This document shows positions 13,712 to 27,400 of a stretch of 64,000 bases of DNA, one piece after another. Source of the stretch: Taeniopygia guttata (lineage: Eukaryota; Chordata; Aves; Passeriformes; Estrildidae); NCBI RefSeq assembly GCF_048771995.1, contig NC_133024.1, forward strand, positions 27,420,001-27,484,000, given 5' to 3'. The stretch's first letter is position 1, and the number at the start of each line of letters is the position of its first letter. The notes under the pieces are model-generated. The model saw nothing but the letters and a program-made list of their open reading frames with translations. It ran no database searches and had not been told where the DNA came from. A program made the translations under genes and the position numbers.

Positions 13712-16700
13712 AACTTGTTTTCTCTCCATATCTATCTTGGATACATAGAAGTTGAGTTTAGATGTATACATCTCAGTATAGGTGTCTAGATTTTTGTTGC
13801 TTAGTGTATGACAGGTGAAGTGGCCATGAAGCTCCAAACATTTCCCATTTAATTTTTAGAGATACACTGGCCTTTACAGCTACTCAAGGCCATTTAATGC
13901 CATGTCCCTTGAAATGAAATCCTGAAGATGAAAGTTCCCTGTCATTCTCTATAAGACTATCCAGGACCTGAATCAGAGCTCTGGAATTCAGTGAAAATCT
14001 TTCCATTGACTTCAAAGTATTTTCAATCATTCCTAGATAATAGCACAAATGTCACTTCTTTCTTTCTTTCCAGTTGGGTTGTCTGAAACTGCACAGTGTA
14101 TGATTGAATCCCTATGTCCCATGCATATCTTGCATGCCAGCTCCCTTTAACACATTCTGTGAAGCCCGTGATATTAAATGACAAACTCAGTTGCTGTAGG
14201 CATCTTCTTTCCAATCTGGACCCCAGCTGCTTGAGGTCTAACAAATTGTTCTCAAAGGACAATGTGAAAGCCACATTTGATGTATCCACTCAGTGTAGCT
14301 AAACACCTCTAAACAGATGACTGTGAAAGTTGGAGAGTTAATCTAGTTTCAGGCACAGAAGCCTCAGCAGCAGACAAGTAATTACAAACTTACCTATTCA
14401 TTAAGCTTGATAAAGGTAGATGTTTTTCTTGTTTCTAGTGATTATAATACAGAAGAGTCATAATGCTGAAGTGCCTACAGAGAATTTAACCACTTAACTG
14501 CCAGAGACCCAGATGATCCACATCGCATACACAGATGAATATGAATACATGACCAATTCTGAAGCAAGGCTTTTACTCACAGAAAATGACAAACATATAA
14601 AGTCTGCACTCAGAAACCCCATGCTAAAGACAGAGAAGCTTAATGTGGTGAAGACTCCTTGAGTTTCTGTCATGTTTTGTTGCCCCCAGATGATGTCAGA
14701 GGTCAGTGTAGGGTTATTCTTTGTATGTGAGATGGGAAATAAAAATCCTGGAGCTACCTCTCTGGTGTCCCTGAATGTTCAGTCTCTCCACCACCTGACT
14801 GATGCCAACACCCTCCAGATAGTATTTAGCTACTATTTAGATCCTATTGTTAGCTCTGGAAACACGAAGTCTGCTAGTTTCATTAACATTTGGTATCCTT
14901 ATAACAAAAACTTGAAGGAAATGGAATTATCTACCACCAATTAATTATGTCAGTGGTTTTTTCAGGAGATTCAGTCCCACCCCTGAAGCTGGTCTAACCT
15001 GTAGGCAGTTTCCTAAATTCAGATATTGTTTCTCTCTAACAGTGTACAATCCACCTGTGCTGTTGACCTTCTCACTTGGACATTACTATTGCATGTGACA
15101 ATGCAAAAAGACATCACTAACTAATATTGATATTTAAGGAATGCAAAGAGCTGAAGTGGAAAAAATACATAGAAGAGGAGGCAAGACTATTTGCTCTTGT
15201 CATGTTGGCTGACTGAACAAAGAACAAAAAAAAGAAAAAAAAAAACACACCAAAAAAAAAAACCAAAACAAAGTTGGGCAAGGCAGATGAGAGGTCAGTG
15301 TATTCCCCTGTCATAGGGGCAAAATAACAGCATGCCTTACTAATAAATCCTGCAAATAAACAAATAAGAAAGCCCTCATATGTAGAAACACTCTCCAAAT
15401 ACCACAAGCATTGATGGGGAGGAAATGAGATGCTGGGCAGGTGGGATGGGCGAGAGCACCTCTGGCCAATCAAACAATAACTTTCCGTGTCACCCAGACA
15501 CAGATTTCAGACTCAAGCCTGAAATTTGGACACTCTCAGAAGATTCTCTGACCATGCCAGACAGGCTTGCTTTTGTTCTTCCATATCAGTCCCAGACATG
15601 TGTAGGCAGGTGGAGTATTTATTCTGCCACATCTTCACACTCTGTTGAATTAATCCACATCTCCTAAAGAGGGACTTGATCCCTGCTGTGCCATAATTTT
15701 CACTGTCTTTGTGAAACTGAGTGCCCAGTCTTCCAGACTGAAATCCTCTCTCAAATGTAATAGGAATTATGAAATAATTATGGACTATGACCTGTGGTGA
15801 GCTAGGAACATCTTCCATGGCTGAGATCTTAGAGGTGGACATCAGACAAAATCATGCATAATCTTTTGCAGACCAGAGCAGAGGAGAAGAGAACAGACAG
15901 CAGTGGAATGCACTTAAGAGAAATAGATACACAGATGAAAGAAAAAGGCCTTGATATTTAAAATATTTATTGTCTTAAAAGGCATGAAAACTGATACTAG
16001 CCATTAACTAATAGACGTTCTGCCTTTGTGATGCAGCTTACATCCCTAACTAAAACCACATCTCTCTTCTGACTTTGTCTGAAGCCAGGTGCACAAATGA
16101 TTAAATTTTGGTCCAGCTGTAAGGAGACTGTCTCCATCCTGTCCTCTCCTCTAAGCACACACCATCTGTGTGATACTTATTCATCTCCCTTTGCTGGGCT
16201 GACATACTGAGCCCATATTCTTCCAGCATCACTTGTCCTTATACTGTCAAGCTGTGCAAATGGAAGGGATCTAAGCTCAAGGGAGTAACAGGCTCTGGGA
16301 GAAGGCTTCTGCTGTATTAAAGCAGTATTAACTGCTCTGCTCTAACCTTGATGTTGTTCATATGCCTTTTCACAAAAGAGACTTGGGGCTCTCACTATCC
16401 ACTGTTGCCAGCATGACTTATACATCTGTGTTTACCATATTGAAACACTGCTGCTGTGAATATCCTCCATGTGAATCAGAAGGGAAAGAGGCTGGCTTTG
16501 TATCTGCAAGCATATGGATTCCTTGTAATGAGCAGAGGGTAGATTGCTTAAAGCATTTTTATTTTATTTTCCGAACATAATTTTTGAGCCCCTGTTCCTA
16601 TGTCATAGGCCTGCTTGTAGCAGGAAATGATAAACCTAGACGCTGCCTCTTTAAGGAAAGGATAGGTGGAGAAAAGGACTTCAAATACATGTATGTTTTT

Positions 16701-19374
16701 CATAAAAAGATAAGACAGCTACTTTAAGTGTGCTGAACATACCAGAGAAATGGAAACAGACTCCATTTTTTTTTCCTTTTGTTTGGTTCTTACTCTGGTC
16801 TAAGCCATGGAGCCTAACCAGATCAAATATATGCAATAGGTTTGACCCACATGCAAATGTTATTCAGACCTGGATCCAATTCTATCACCCAGGTTTTTCA
16901 CTCTAGCAGATGTTGAACCACACAAGAGGCATTGAAACTTCCATTTCAAGAAGTTCCTCCAAAGCATGTCACTGTTGACTAACCTTACCCTTCTCCCTTG
17001 ATTTCCTCTAAAATGCAAAAAGGCATTTACTTCCTCATTTTTCACAAGACATTAGGATCTGTTTTCTGTTGAGTCTGCTGCCTTCCCGATGTGATTCTGC
17101 CTTGTACATCCCAGGATTAATTCAGAGATGATGGACTCGGGCTGCACAGGGCACTGGTCTCAAATGCAGTAACTTTCAGAAGAGCAGGTAGAGAGCAGAG
17201 AAAACACCTGATGGATTCCACAAATAAAGAGGCTGATGGTGGAGATTCAACACTGTTTGTTGAATATATCTTGTCAGGAAACAGCATCATCCTTTACCCC
17301 ACATGGTCCACATCTGGTGTCCTGCCACAGTACCAGAACAATGCTCAAGAATGCAGAAGGACAACGATAGATCTGTGCTCTCTCTGCTTTACCAGTACTG
17401 CATCAGTTCCCATCTTTCAGTCTGATTAGACTCTAGGCTGTGATAAGCCTGGGCCAGGACAGACAGACGTGCCAAAATTTCTAGAGATAAGGAGCATAAA
17501 ATTAAAGTGTTGACAAGAAGGCGACTGCTTGCCAATAGCATTCTGTCAAGTGTCCTACACCATTGTTTGGGTGCCATAAATAGCAAATTCTGCAGGACAT
17601 TGTCCCTCAATGAAAGTAGAAGCCCCAAGTGAAAGGACATCCAGAGAAGTGAGATAGAAGAGAGTATAGAAATTACGAGCTGTGCTTTGCAGCCACTTCC
17701 TTGCCACAAAGTCCTTGCTTTTCTCAGCCAACTAAGAAATCTCGTAGGGAAAAACTTTAGTTCAAGTACAACTACAAACATATATCAAATATAATAAATA
17801 ATTAAGTATTTATGGAGTAGTCCATTTGATTAGTGGGTTAGAAGACAGATAAAGGTGTAAAGGAAAAGTAGAACAGCAGATTATAGAAAGGCTTCTTTTA
17901 GAAACACCAAGTTCCATGTCAAGATAGCTTTTAGTGAACTCTCACAGTAAATAGGGCAAGAAATATTTTGCATAATGAACAATTCACATGTAAATGTAAC
18001 AAACATATTCAGCCTGTTTTGTTTTGTTTTGTTTAGTAATGGGCAATAAATTGTTAAACCTGTAACTGCTCACAGATCACATGTAAACCACAGTCCAAAC
18101 ATGGGACATTAGGGGTAGAAAATAGATCTTGGTTTTATCTAAAATTTACCTTAGGGTCATTCTTGGAGTCCAAACTTAATTCCGCTCTGAGAAAGGCTGT
18201 ATATCCTCTTCTCTCCCATGTGGAGCTGGGTGAAAAATGTGAAACCACTGCAAATTGATTAAGAATAATGAGATATAATAACTTTATGGTGACATTATTA
18301 GTGAGATGATTTACTATGATTGAGATTATAATGCTTTCATGGGGGAAAGAATTTGCCTTGCTGGAGAAAAAGTAGGCAGGAGAGCAATGCAGTAGCCAAC
18401 AAGTAAGCAACATTTCCCAAATTAACAGGGCAATTAATTTTCCCAATTAACAGTCCAAACTTCAGGCTTCAAAACCAACACAGCTGGAAAATCTATGAAC
18501 ATTTATAAAGCTCTCAGTACAGAGAAAGGGAGAGAAGGTGAAAGTACAGGACTGCCAGTGGGTTCTCTTTGCATGAAGATGTGTTGTTCTGCTAGATTAG
18601 AACCTTTTTACTCTGTAAGTTTTTTTTTTACTTTCAAGAAACAATCCTTGTCATCGGGACAGATGCTTGATTGGAAGATAGGACTGCCCTTGCTTCTGGA
18701 AGGAGCAGAGCAGGAAGTGCTACAGGGAATGAAGGCACAGCAAAGAAGTTCTGGTGTCCCTCAGGCCAGCCTTCGGAACCATTCACAGGCACTTAAACCT
18801 GCCCCTCACACAAAGCTTGCCAAGGCTCTGGACCTTCAAGGAAAGGCATTGAAAAGGGCTGCTTTTAAAGCTTCTGCCATAGACCCTTCTGGCTAATAGG
18901 AGGCAGCAGAAATGACATGCATGAAATCTGTGTAAATGGTGAAAGAATGATACATTTGCAAAATAATGATTCAACTTTGTTGTAAATATTCTATCTAAAG
19001 GAGATTTATTTCAATAGTCTGAGAAGGCTGATAAGAAATTGATTCCTAGAACAACCACATACATTATTTCCTGCATATACTTCTCTTTGTTACAGAAATC
19101 CAATACCAGAAAAAGCAAGCAGAATACAAAGCTTATTTCCTCCACTATACCTCAGTTAGCATAGTACTGCATCTTCCACTGCTGCAGTAAAATAAAAGAT
19201 AAGACCAGCCCTAAAGAGCTGGAAAAAGAACTGGAAATTTAATTCAGAGACAAATTAGCTGCATAGCATTTAATATTCCCAGTGAGGAAATGAAGAGAAA
19301 TTTATTCTGTTCCTGCTCTCCAAAATTCACCAGAGGGAATGATAACCCTTAATTAAAGAAGACTGATTGCTTGC
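13712..19374. other. Intergenic DNA, no firm feature
   Basis: No supported gene. The longest frames (17389-17781 on the - strand, 130 codons, and 18495-18896 on the + strand, 133 codons) lack recognisable domains and flanking splice signals, and I treat them as chance. An A-rich stretch lies at 15225-15262. Confidence 0.45.
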
Positions 19375-19393
19375 TTTTTTTTTTTTTTTTTTT
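19375..19393. repeat. T(19) homopolymer
   Basis: Uninterrupted T run. It could be the reverse-strand poly(A) tail of a decayed retrocopy, but no element body was recognised beside it. Confidence 0.9.
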
Positions 19394-19680
19394 CCCAAGC
19401 TTTTATTTGCCCTAAAATAAAAGGATGAGAAATAAATGGTGCATAGAAAAAAGTAAAAATCTCATTGGAAATGCTGCAGTCATTCAAATTTCTCATTGTA
19501 GTAGATATTACATTCTAAAGGGCTCTTTAATAATCTAGCAGAAGAGGAGCTCAAATTGGGCAAATTCCTGCCTGGTTTCAGTGCAGCAAATCCATTCAAG
19601 AAAACAAACGAAACCCAAGGACTTCTTTCTCTTACTTAAGGGCTCATATTTTGGATAGTTTGCAAGTATACAGACTTTTC

Positions 19681-19697
19681 TTTTTTTTTTTTTTTTT
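19681..19697. repeat. T(17) homopolymer
   Basis: Second T run, about 300 bases after the one at 19375. No attached element was identified. Confidence 0.9.
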
Positions 19698-20189
19698 CCC
19701 ATAAAGACTATGTTTAAATATGAAGAAAACAGGAAAATCTGGTTGAAGGCCTGGGTCTAGAACTATATTGATGACACCTTGGCATGGTCAGATGAAATTG
19801 AATAGGAAACAGGCTGAACAGCAGAACTGATCCTAATGCAAACTTAACGAAGAAGTGTTGTGCCTAGAGAGCTGCAAACTGTTAAAATATTTGTCAATAT
19901 ATTTGTCAAACCTTTATTTGCATCTTGTTTATAAAGAATGTTCATCTTTCCATTTGTTTAAAAATGCAAAATAGAGGAGTTGGAAAGTCTAATTAGAGAG
20001 GAGACATCTCAGAACCTTCTACTGCACACTTGGACCTAGAAGGAACTCTGAAGAGTCTGGTGGCAAAGGGGCCTTTGATAATGGGTAGATATGGTAGAAG
20101 ATGACTCTTGCATGACTTACTTCTCCTGGCCTGAATGCAGCCTTAGACTGGTCACTCCAAGGGCTAATGACATTGTATTGACAGTCTTT

Positions 20190-20262
20190 GACACATTTCC
20201 CACAGCGTTCTACTAGGAACTATTACAGATCTTTTCCAACACAAACAGTTCTAGGATTCTAT
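20190..20262 (+). mobile_element. CR1 LINE 3'-end fragment (weak)
   Basis: The segment around CTTTTCCAACACAAACAG followed by AGGATTCTATG matches the usual end of avian CR1 elements, where a 'ttccaacc..aac..ttctatg' phrase precedes short ATTCTATG repeats. Only the last few dozen bases are recognisable, so the left limit is a guess. CR1 copies are normally cut short at the 5' end, which fits. Confidence 0.5.
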
Positions 20263-20828
20263 GTAAGAAAGAGATCTATGAAAACTGTTCTCCTGTTTTG
20301 ATCAAGGATACTTTTAGCTCTGGCACAGATCCTTGTCTGGCTTCTCTGGAGACATTTGCTCTGAAAAATATTTATCGCTACTCTCTGTTTCCTTTAGTTC
20401 AATTAATTCTTTTTCATTAACTTCCTTCTTGTACATTGACTATTTACAGTACTTAGCAAGATTTGGTGAAGGACATACCATGGCAGATTCTTCTACAGGG
20501 CTGTCTTTGACAATCTGCTAATGATCCTTTCAGAGATATCCAAGGAAAGCTCTCAGAGAAGACTTATCTTTATACAAGGATTTTGACTCACTTGAAGTAT
20601 TTTCTATTTCTTCACATATAAAGAATGAATTCTCTACTGAATGCTAATGATTTGTCAACAGCAGAATCTTCACTCTGACACAAGCATGCCCTGGTCTTCT
20701 GGAGCTGTGGTGTTCACATTTCTAGGCTTAGAAAGTACTATGAAGCATAAGAACTCTGTTTCCCGGAGGTCCCCCAGGACCTGTTTTAAAGATTGGCTTC
20801 ATAAATGTCACCTTTCAGTCTTCATGTC

Positions 20829-21830
20829 CTAGAAAGGTTCCAAATGGAAGGCTGCACACCGTGAATAGTAATTCAGGGTTTCCATCCTTGATTTCTGCTC
20901 GGTATCATCTGACTGCAGCAGCTTGTAATATTTCACTTTGTCTATTTGAAACAAAATCTCATTCACAGTTACTCTGACTTCAGACATATCTTCTGCATTT
21001 TCTCCCATATGAAAACTTTTCCCCTTTTCTTCCCAGTGGAAAGCACTGCAGAATGGCTTAATTGTCTCTGATTTTTGTCTAATCACTAGTTGGCCATACA
21101 GAGCCCCTAGCAAGATTTTTCTCCAGACATTTTTGATGAAGTACTAGTTTTGATTTCTTTAGCTAGTTCTCCTCAAACTCTTCTAGGATTTTTGCTTTTA
21201 ATCTGCCTGACAACACTATTCTTTTCATTTTATTGGTTTGGATACAATAGACATCTTTTTGGAAAATGCTTTTTTACTGCTAATAAACTTGCTTACTTGG
21301 CTGTTCATATGTGCTGGCCTTCTTTAATCCATTCTCCGGCCTTTCTCAATAGGTCATACGCAGCGGTGTTGTGCTTCCAGTCTGGTGTTCTTCAGAAGTT
21401 TCCATGCTGTTTGCTAGGATTTCTCTTTGCTGACCTTTCTAGATTCTTTTTAACAAGCTCCCTCATTCCTGCATAGCTTTTCTTGAAGTGGAGGACAATG
21501 GCACTGGCATATTTGGCCTGCAGTGCTCCTCTAGAGCTGGTGAAGCTGAGCCCTCTGTGGTCACTGTCACAGAGTGGAGCTTCCATTAGAAGGGCTGGAG
21601 CCACAAAGCTGAGCTCTGTCTTTGCTCCTGTGGGCTCAGACCAGATGCTCCAGGAAATATTTGCTGACAGAGCCCAAAAATGTCATGTCCCTTTCATCTG
21701 CTGCTATGACATTTGTCAATCTACAGGAGGGCTGTTGATGTCTCCCATTGCTTCTGTTTTTCCTGCTTCTCTGATTTCTTACAGTGTATTGGATTCAAGG
21801 CATTTTGCTATCCTGGGTCAGTAACATTAT
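20829..21830 (-). pseudogene. Decayed coding-like block of unknown family
   Basis: On the - strand, successive pieces read like protein although stops and frame shifts interrupt them. One piece (21392-21604, extendable upstream without stop to about 21690) contains SIWSEPTGAKTELSF and then KYASAIVLHFKKSYAGM. It is followed in another frame by AAYDLLRKAGEWIKEG. A later piece (20829-21113) contains GALYGQLVIRQKSETIKPF and VNEILFQIDKVKYYKLLQSD. The amino-acid mix is protein-like, and the order of the pieces is consistent with one broken reading frame. I do not recognise the family. It could be an old transposon-encoded protein, a processed gene copy, or coincidence. Confidence 0.35.
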
Positions 21831-22470
21831 CTATCATAACAATAATCTTCTGGTTTAGGCCTGGAATTTCAACCAGTACAGATTTCATGTAACTTGAGAT
21901 GGTAAACTTGTAAATTTGTTTTGATTATGAGCCTTCAATGAGGCAGAGCAATGCTCTGCCTCCTGCACTGTTTATGTCTGTATTTTATATCCTGTGCTTA
22001 GTGTCCCTTTGGTAGTCTTCTTTGCTCCAGGTTTTCAATATGTATTGTTGATCAGTGTCTGCATTTTGGATCAAACATTCTGCTTCTCTATCTCCTTTTT
22101 GAGATTTCACATGTTACGTAGAAGTGAGTGTACCACTACTTTGGTTCTGTTATTGGCATCTTGTATAAAATGAATTATTTTTGTTTTCCTTTGCCTGCTG
22201 GGTTACTTGCATCTTCTGAATTGTGATTTTCTTCAGGATTCAGAACTTCCCCTTTTTTTATCTCATGAGGATACTCAAGTTGAGCCTGGCCTTTTCCACA
22301 CCTCTCAGCTTGCCCCAGCTACCTGGGTTTCCCAGCCTGTTGGGGAATATTTTAATTCCAAAATTACTGTCTGGGGCCTTCATTTTGCTAAGAACATCTG
22401 AGAATGTTTTCAATTTGCTTCAAGACCAAGCAATATCATGAAAGAGACTTAGATATGTTGGATGTTTTCA

Positions 22471-22900
22471 TATCAGCTGGACTTGATGAAATTCCTGCTA
22501 AGATACTGGGAAGATTGTCTGAAGCAATGCCAGCACTATTAGCTGCTATCTTTGAGGAACTGTGAGGTACAGACATAAATGTGTTGCCTCTTAGATTTTT
22601 TTTTCAAGAATGAGGGATCAGGGGAAGTAATAGTTGAGCCTCCAGAAGTCAACTACAAGGTGAGTGGCAACCAGGGTGCATTTATTAAGAACAAATCATA
22701 CCAAACCAATCTAATATGTTCCTGTGATGGGACTTGTGGCCAGAGAAGAAGATTGTTTTAACTTTAGTGAGGCTTGGAACATTGTCTCATATGTCTCATA
22801 GCTTCTAAGGAAATATTGTCTGTGTACAATTTTCAGCAGTTGAGAGCAATACTGACTGAAAAATATAATCAGATGATACTGCTTGATATTCAGGCTTAAT
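22471..22900 (+). mobile_element. Ancient CR1/L3-type LINE, reverse transcriptase remnant
   Basis: Translated + strand pieces match the reverse transcriptase of CR1/L3 LINEs in order. They are ISAGLDEIPAKILGRLSEAM (the family's 'GpDeIhPrvLkeLa' region), GAFIKNKSYQTNLI (the 'qhGFrkgrSclTNLi' region) and FNFSEAWNIVSYVS (the 'DFSKAFDTVsH' region). In the last, the first catalytic aspartate region has drifted, with N for D and WN for FD. Frame shifts and stops separate the pieces, so it is dead. A related 3' part lies at about 24090-24410 and may belong to the same insertion. Confidence 0.75.
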
Positions 22901-24089
22901 TTGATGATTGAGATCTCTTGCTAACTTTTTAATTAATCAAATAACACAGAAAAAAACCCCACAGAATATATTTGAAGGGTTTCAAATTACTTTAAATGAT
23001 CTTTATGACCTGGAGAAATAATCTGGAGTTTTGTGAGGAAAACAACATCTGCCTTTAGCTTTCAATCACCAGATGTTCATGAGCTGGACAGCAGCACTGC
23101 AGGGAGGAATCTGAAGATTGCAGCATGTCCCATGCTGAAAGCTTCATGCAAAGCTGCTGCAAAACAGAGAAACCTCTCAGTGGAACATTGCTACAGATCA
23201 GTGGGCAAACAGGGTCACTCTGCCTCAACTCAGCTGCTTCTCCACTCTCAGAGTCGATGTCAGCATGAAGAATGCCTCTCTAGTGGGCTGGTGGGGGTGG
23301 GGGCAGACTCTGATCCCATACTGGGGACTCCTGAGAGCAAATTCTCTACTTTCAAGAGAAACTGAAGCTCTGATGGGTGTTTAGACATTAGCAATTGTAG
23401 ATAAGCCAACTTCCAATACAACAGTGGAGGTTTGCTTCCTAAAGGCAGCAATTCAGGTGTTCCAGAGCCTGAGGCTCAGCTTTAGCCCTAATTCAGTCTC
23501 AAGGGCAGAAGCAGCCTCTCATTTATACTTTTGACTCCACAGTCCAATTAACATTGAGATTTATTAAAATCTCCTTACCTTCTGTCCTTCCACAACCATG
23601 AAATCTCAAGGCTGAGGTGGATCTTTCATGATAGAGATTGTTCTTGACACTGTTGCTCAAAGGCCTCCTTTGTATCAAAGCAGCTTTCCCTGTTTTTTCT
23701 TTTTTTTTTTTTTTCTCTGAGGTGACTTCCAAGATGTATTAGGGTGTCTCTGTCGTGTATTTGGGATGGAATCTTTTTAAGTCATCTTCCACCTCTCAAC
23801 ATCTTCAGCAAAAATGAGAGTTCTTTGCTAGGTGGTTGATCTCTGAGATTTGAGACTTCTATTACCCTCAGCCTGACTCTCACCTGAGCTGAAGAAGTGA
23901 CAAGGTTACTCCTTTGGAAGAAATGAAAAAAAGTGTTTGTCTCCTTTCTTCGTCTCAGGATGGAATGGCACATCTGAAGAAATAAGTAAGGAACATACTG
24001 CTGAGTAATGAACACAAAAATGTTATTTATCATCACAGCTGAATAAACACTAGTATTGGCAAAATCTGTCTTCTTTTTTCCATATGAGG
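22901..24089. other. Unassigned sequence between two LINE parts
   Basis: The spacing fits a LINE's missing C-terminal coding part plus later insertions, but I could not align it with confidence. A 14-base T run lies at 23701-23714. A + strand open frame at 23033-23365 has no recognisable domain. Confidence 0.35.
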
Positions 24090-24410
24090 ACCAGGAGAGG
24101 ACTCAGCTGGAAGATCATGTCCAGTTCCTGGTGCTTTAATTAAGGGAGGATGTTGAACAGCTGGAGAGTCAGAGGACAGAATTTGGGATGACCAAAAGTC
24201 TAGAAAATATGGCTCATGATGAAAAGCCAAAGGAATTTGCATAACTTGGTTTAGAAAAGAGACAATAGAGAGGGTGGCCCATTGATGAATTTTAAATATT
24301 TTAAAAATAGACATAAAGAGAAAGGGACTGAATTTTTTTGGTCCCTATTATGGGTGGAAAACAACTGAAATTATGGGAAGGGAGATCCTGATGAAATATC
24401 TGTAAATTTT
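24090..24410 (+). mobile_element. CR1/L3-type LINE 3' region
   Basis: The phrase around GGAAGATCATGTCCAGTTC, followed by GTTGAACAGCTGGAGAG, a long AAAGCCAAAGGAATTTGC stretch and an AAATATTTTAAAAATAGACA segment, follows the order of a CR1/L3 3' portion: 'agatcatgtccagttctgg', 'ctggagagagtccag', 'gaaaggctga..gaatt..ttta'. Divergence is high, so the insertion is old. Together with 22471-22900 it could form the 3' half of one element on the same strand. Confidence 0.5.
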
Positions 24411-27400
24411 CCTTGTATAGTCAATTGATGAAACTGGTTTTCTTTGGAGGAAGTGGCATATCCGTGAGTGTGGACAGGCATGGGTGTAGCTAATTCTGAC
24501 TTAGGAACAGGAGTGGACTGGATGTCTTCTCCTCTCCAGCCTACTTTTCTACTCTTCTGTGACTGTTATCCAGTGGTTGACAAAGACTTAGTCCTCACTG
24601 ATTCCCAAATGCTGCTGCTAATAGCAGGATCACTCCCACTGCAAGTAGAAGCTACCAGGATTTTTTCCAGCTGATAAAATGGAAGTGGGACATCAAGAGC
24701 TGAGCACTTCTCCAGCATTTCCCAGCAATAGTCCAATGACTCCGAATCTGCTCTCCGAAATCCATTTTTTAAATGTTTTGTTATGGTCTGCTCAGCCTGT
24801 GACTGTGCTTGCACACACCCTCCCTGCTACCTGCAGGTCATCACTCCTCACATGACCCAGCTGGGTCTCCTACATTAAACACTGATGTGGTCTTTCCTCC
24901 CAACCTGTTGGACTTATTCAAGCATTGCTGGTATCAGAGTTTACAGCTCCAGGTGTTTTATGAAGAGAGGTAACCAGGGAAAAAGACTGCATTATCTCTC
25001 TTCAATGCCACAAAGCACTCCAGATCTTCCTCATCTGAAGAAATACAATGGAACACACTTCCACAGTAGCACACAGAAGCATGCTCCTGAATTCTTCTGG
25101 GTTTTTTGTTGGGGGAGGGAAAGGAGAAATGAAAAAAAAAGAAATTGTAGGGATGACATGAAAGAAAGGATACCATAAAAAATTTAGAGAATGCTGAGCA
25201 TAGATCAAGTTCTCTTCCGGTTTTTGGAGGCAGAGTTTTTTGCAGAAAGAACCACCAAATGTTTGGTAGTCTCCTAGAACACTAGAAAAGTATCTCACAG
25301 GCCATCCCCTCTGCCTCTTTCCCAAATTTGTCCCTTTCTCTTGATTCTTCCACCCCCCTGAAACCCTGCCATCCCAAGATATCCCTGCCTGTTTTGCTCC
25401 CACCTGCTCTGTCTCTGACATTGTTGCCTCTGCATATCCCTCCCTGCGTGTCCCTGGATGCTGTCCTGTAGGTCCTATTTTGAGCCTTTTTTTTTTTTCT
25501 CTTCCTCCTCCCCTTCAGTGCTGTTTAAGGATGCATCCAAATCTGGGTGGCACAGGGTGAGGTAGAGCAGGGCACAGCCAGCTCTCTGCCCTCTGCTCAT
25601 ATTTGGGGCTGAGCTCCTATGGCACAAGCATGCTCTGCACCAGGCAAGTCTTCAGCGAAGACAACATCTGCATTTCAGACAAGCTCTGCAGACCACGTGC
25701 ACGGGGAAAGCAGTGATTTACAGCTAGGTCAGATCTGACAGGATTTTCATATGGCCACCAAGTACAGGCTGATGTCTCCAGGGATCAACCCCCACCAATT
25801 TCAAGCCCCTGCATGAAGCACTGAAACGCAGTGAAACCACTGTAAGATATTTTCAGCATGGGCCAACCATATTTTTCACTAACCTCATTCTTGGAAGTTG
25901 CTGACCAACTTTCAGTGAAATGTTCCCAAAATGACATTCAGCCCAACACAGAGAACAAGGATGGAAAATTTCAGCCTAGAATGATTAAAATTTGAAAAAA
26001 CTAAAAGCAACTGAAAATCTTATAATCAAAACGGTTAGGCAATGTTAAATATAAGATTTGTTGCTCTCTCCACCTGTAACAGAGGAATGGCTATTTAAGT
26101 ATTCAATTTGGGAAAAACTTTCTTGCATAACTGACATGCAAGGAGAAAGCATTTTCCTTCAGAACTTGAGGCATATGCCCAAGAAAGGCATCTGATAAGG
26201 AGAAACAGTGGGGACTGTATGCAAACTGTTATGTGATCTGAATTATTTACATTGCTTGGAGTTCACCAGATTTTTCACCAAAGTGTTTTAAAGTCCCACA
26301 CTGAAGTGAGCCCTAGTGGATGCATCAGGGAGAGAGAAGTCAGCTTGACCCACCCTGATTTGCCATCTGTGAAAAACAAACAAATACAACCAACTGGAGG
26401 AAGGAACATGGTGACTGTAATAGGAACTGGAGCACAGATTTACAGAGGATCTTTGTGTTTGGACTCACGAGCCTTTGGCTATGATAGCATTGAAAAGTAA
26501 GCAGTTGCAAAAGCCCAGCTACACAGATCTGTGTAAAAATCAAGCTTTGGCTGTTGACTGCTCGACATTCTACCTGCAAGGGTGGACCAGATGTGTGTAA
26601 TTATTTCCTATACTATTTTCTTTAATTTTTAAAAGAAGACAGCTAGGTTGCCAGCAAAGTTTTTAAGAGTATTTTTAAGATTTTTAATACACTCCAGTGA
26701 AAAGGCTCCAGGATTTTAAAACTTCTCTACTTTTTTCAAGTATATACAGGGGTTATAATAAAGGATATTATCTCTGTGGCAAATTTTGATCTCCTCAGAT
26801 TACAGCTTCACAGCTAAATCAGGAATATTACTGCTATCAAAGAAAACACCACATTTGGAAAAAGAAGTCACTGTTACTTTGAATTGCTGAAAGAAGAAAA
26901 TATATCTAGATGCAAAGTACAGCCTCTTAAAAGCCACAGCATAAACACAGAGATTTTCCCCCTTTTCTGATCCAAAATACAGTAGTCACAGACTATTTTT
27001 AATTCATGTAAAATTATGATAATCATGAAAGCATAAACTCTATGGTTTGCTGAATTGGCTGCAATGTGCATCCCTAAAGTAGGGAAGTACTGAGATCAGC
27101 ATAATGAGAAATATGACAGAGGACCCTGCAGATGACTTGTAGGCTGAACCAAAGATCATGCCAGACCAGATGTAGCTACATTTATTGCTGTGCTGTGCAC
27201 CAGAAAATGTTAAAAATAAGGCACAGGGAGTGAAAATTTCCAAACGTATTAGCAGTACTCTGGTGATGTGATCGCAGCAGTTTTAAGGCCATAGTGCCTT
27301 CAAGACCAGCAAGTACTGGGTTCTTTTTGTTGCTTTTACCAACCTGGATTGATATATATGACCCAAACCTGACATCTAGTGGAGGAAGAACGAGGGCAGG

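Noticed and set aside
17389..17781. 130-codon - strand open frame rich in leucine
   Set aside because: I looked for reverse transcriptase or membrane-protein motifs and found none convincing. No flanking splice sites or repeat landmarks support it.
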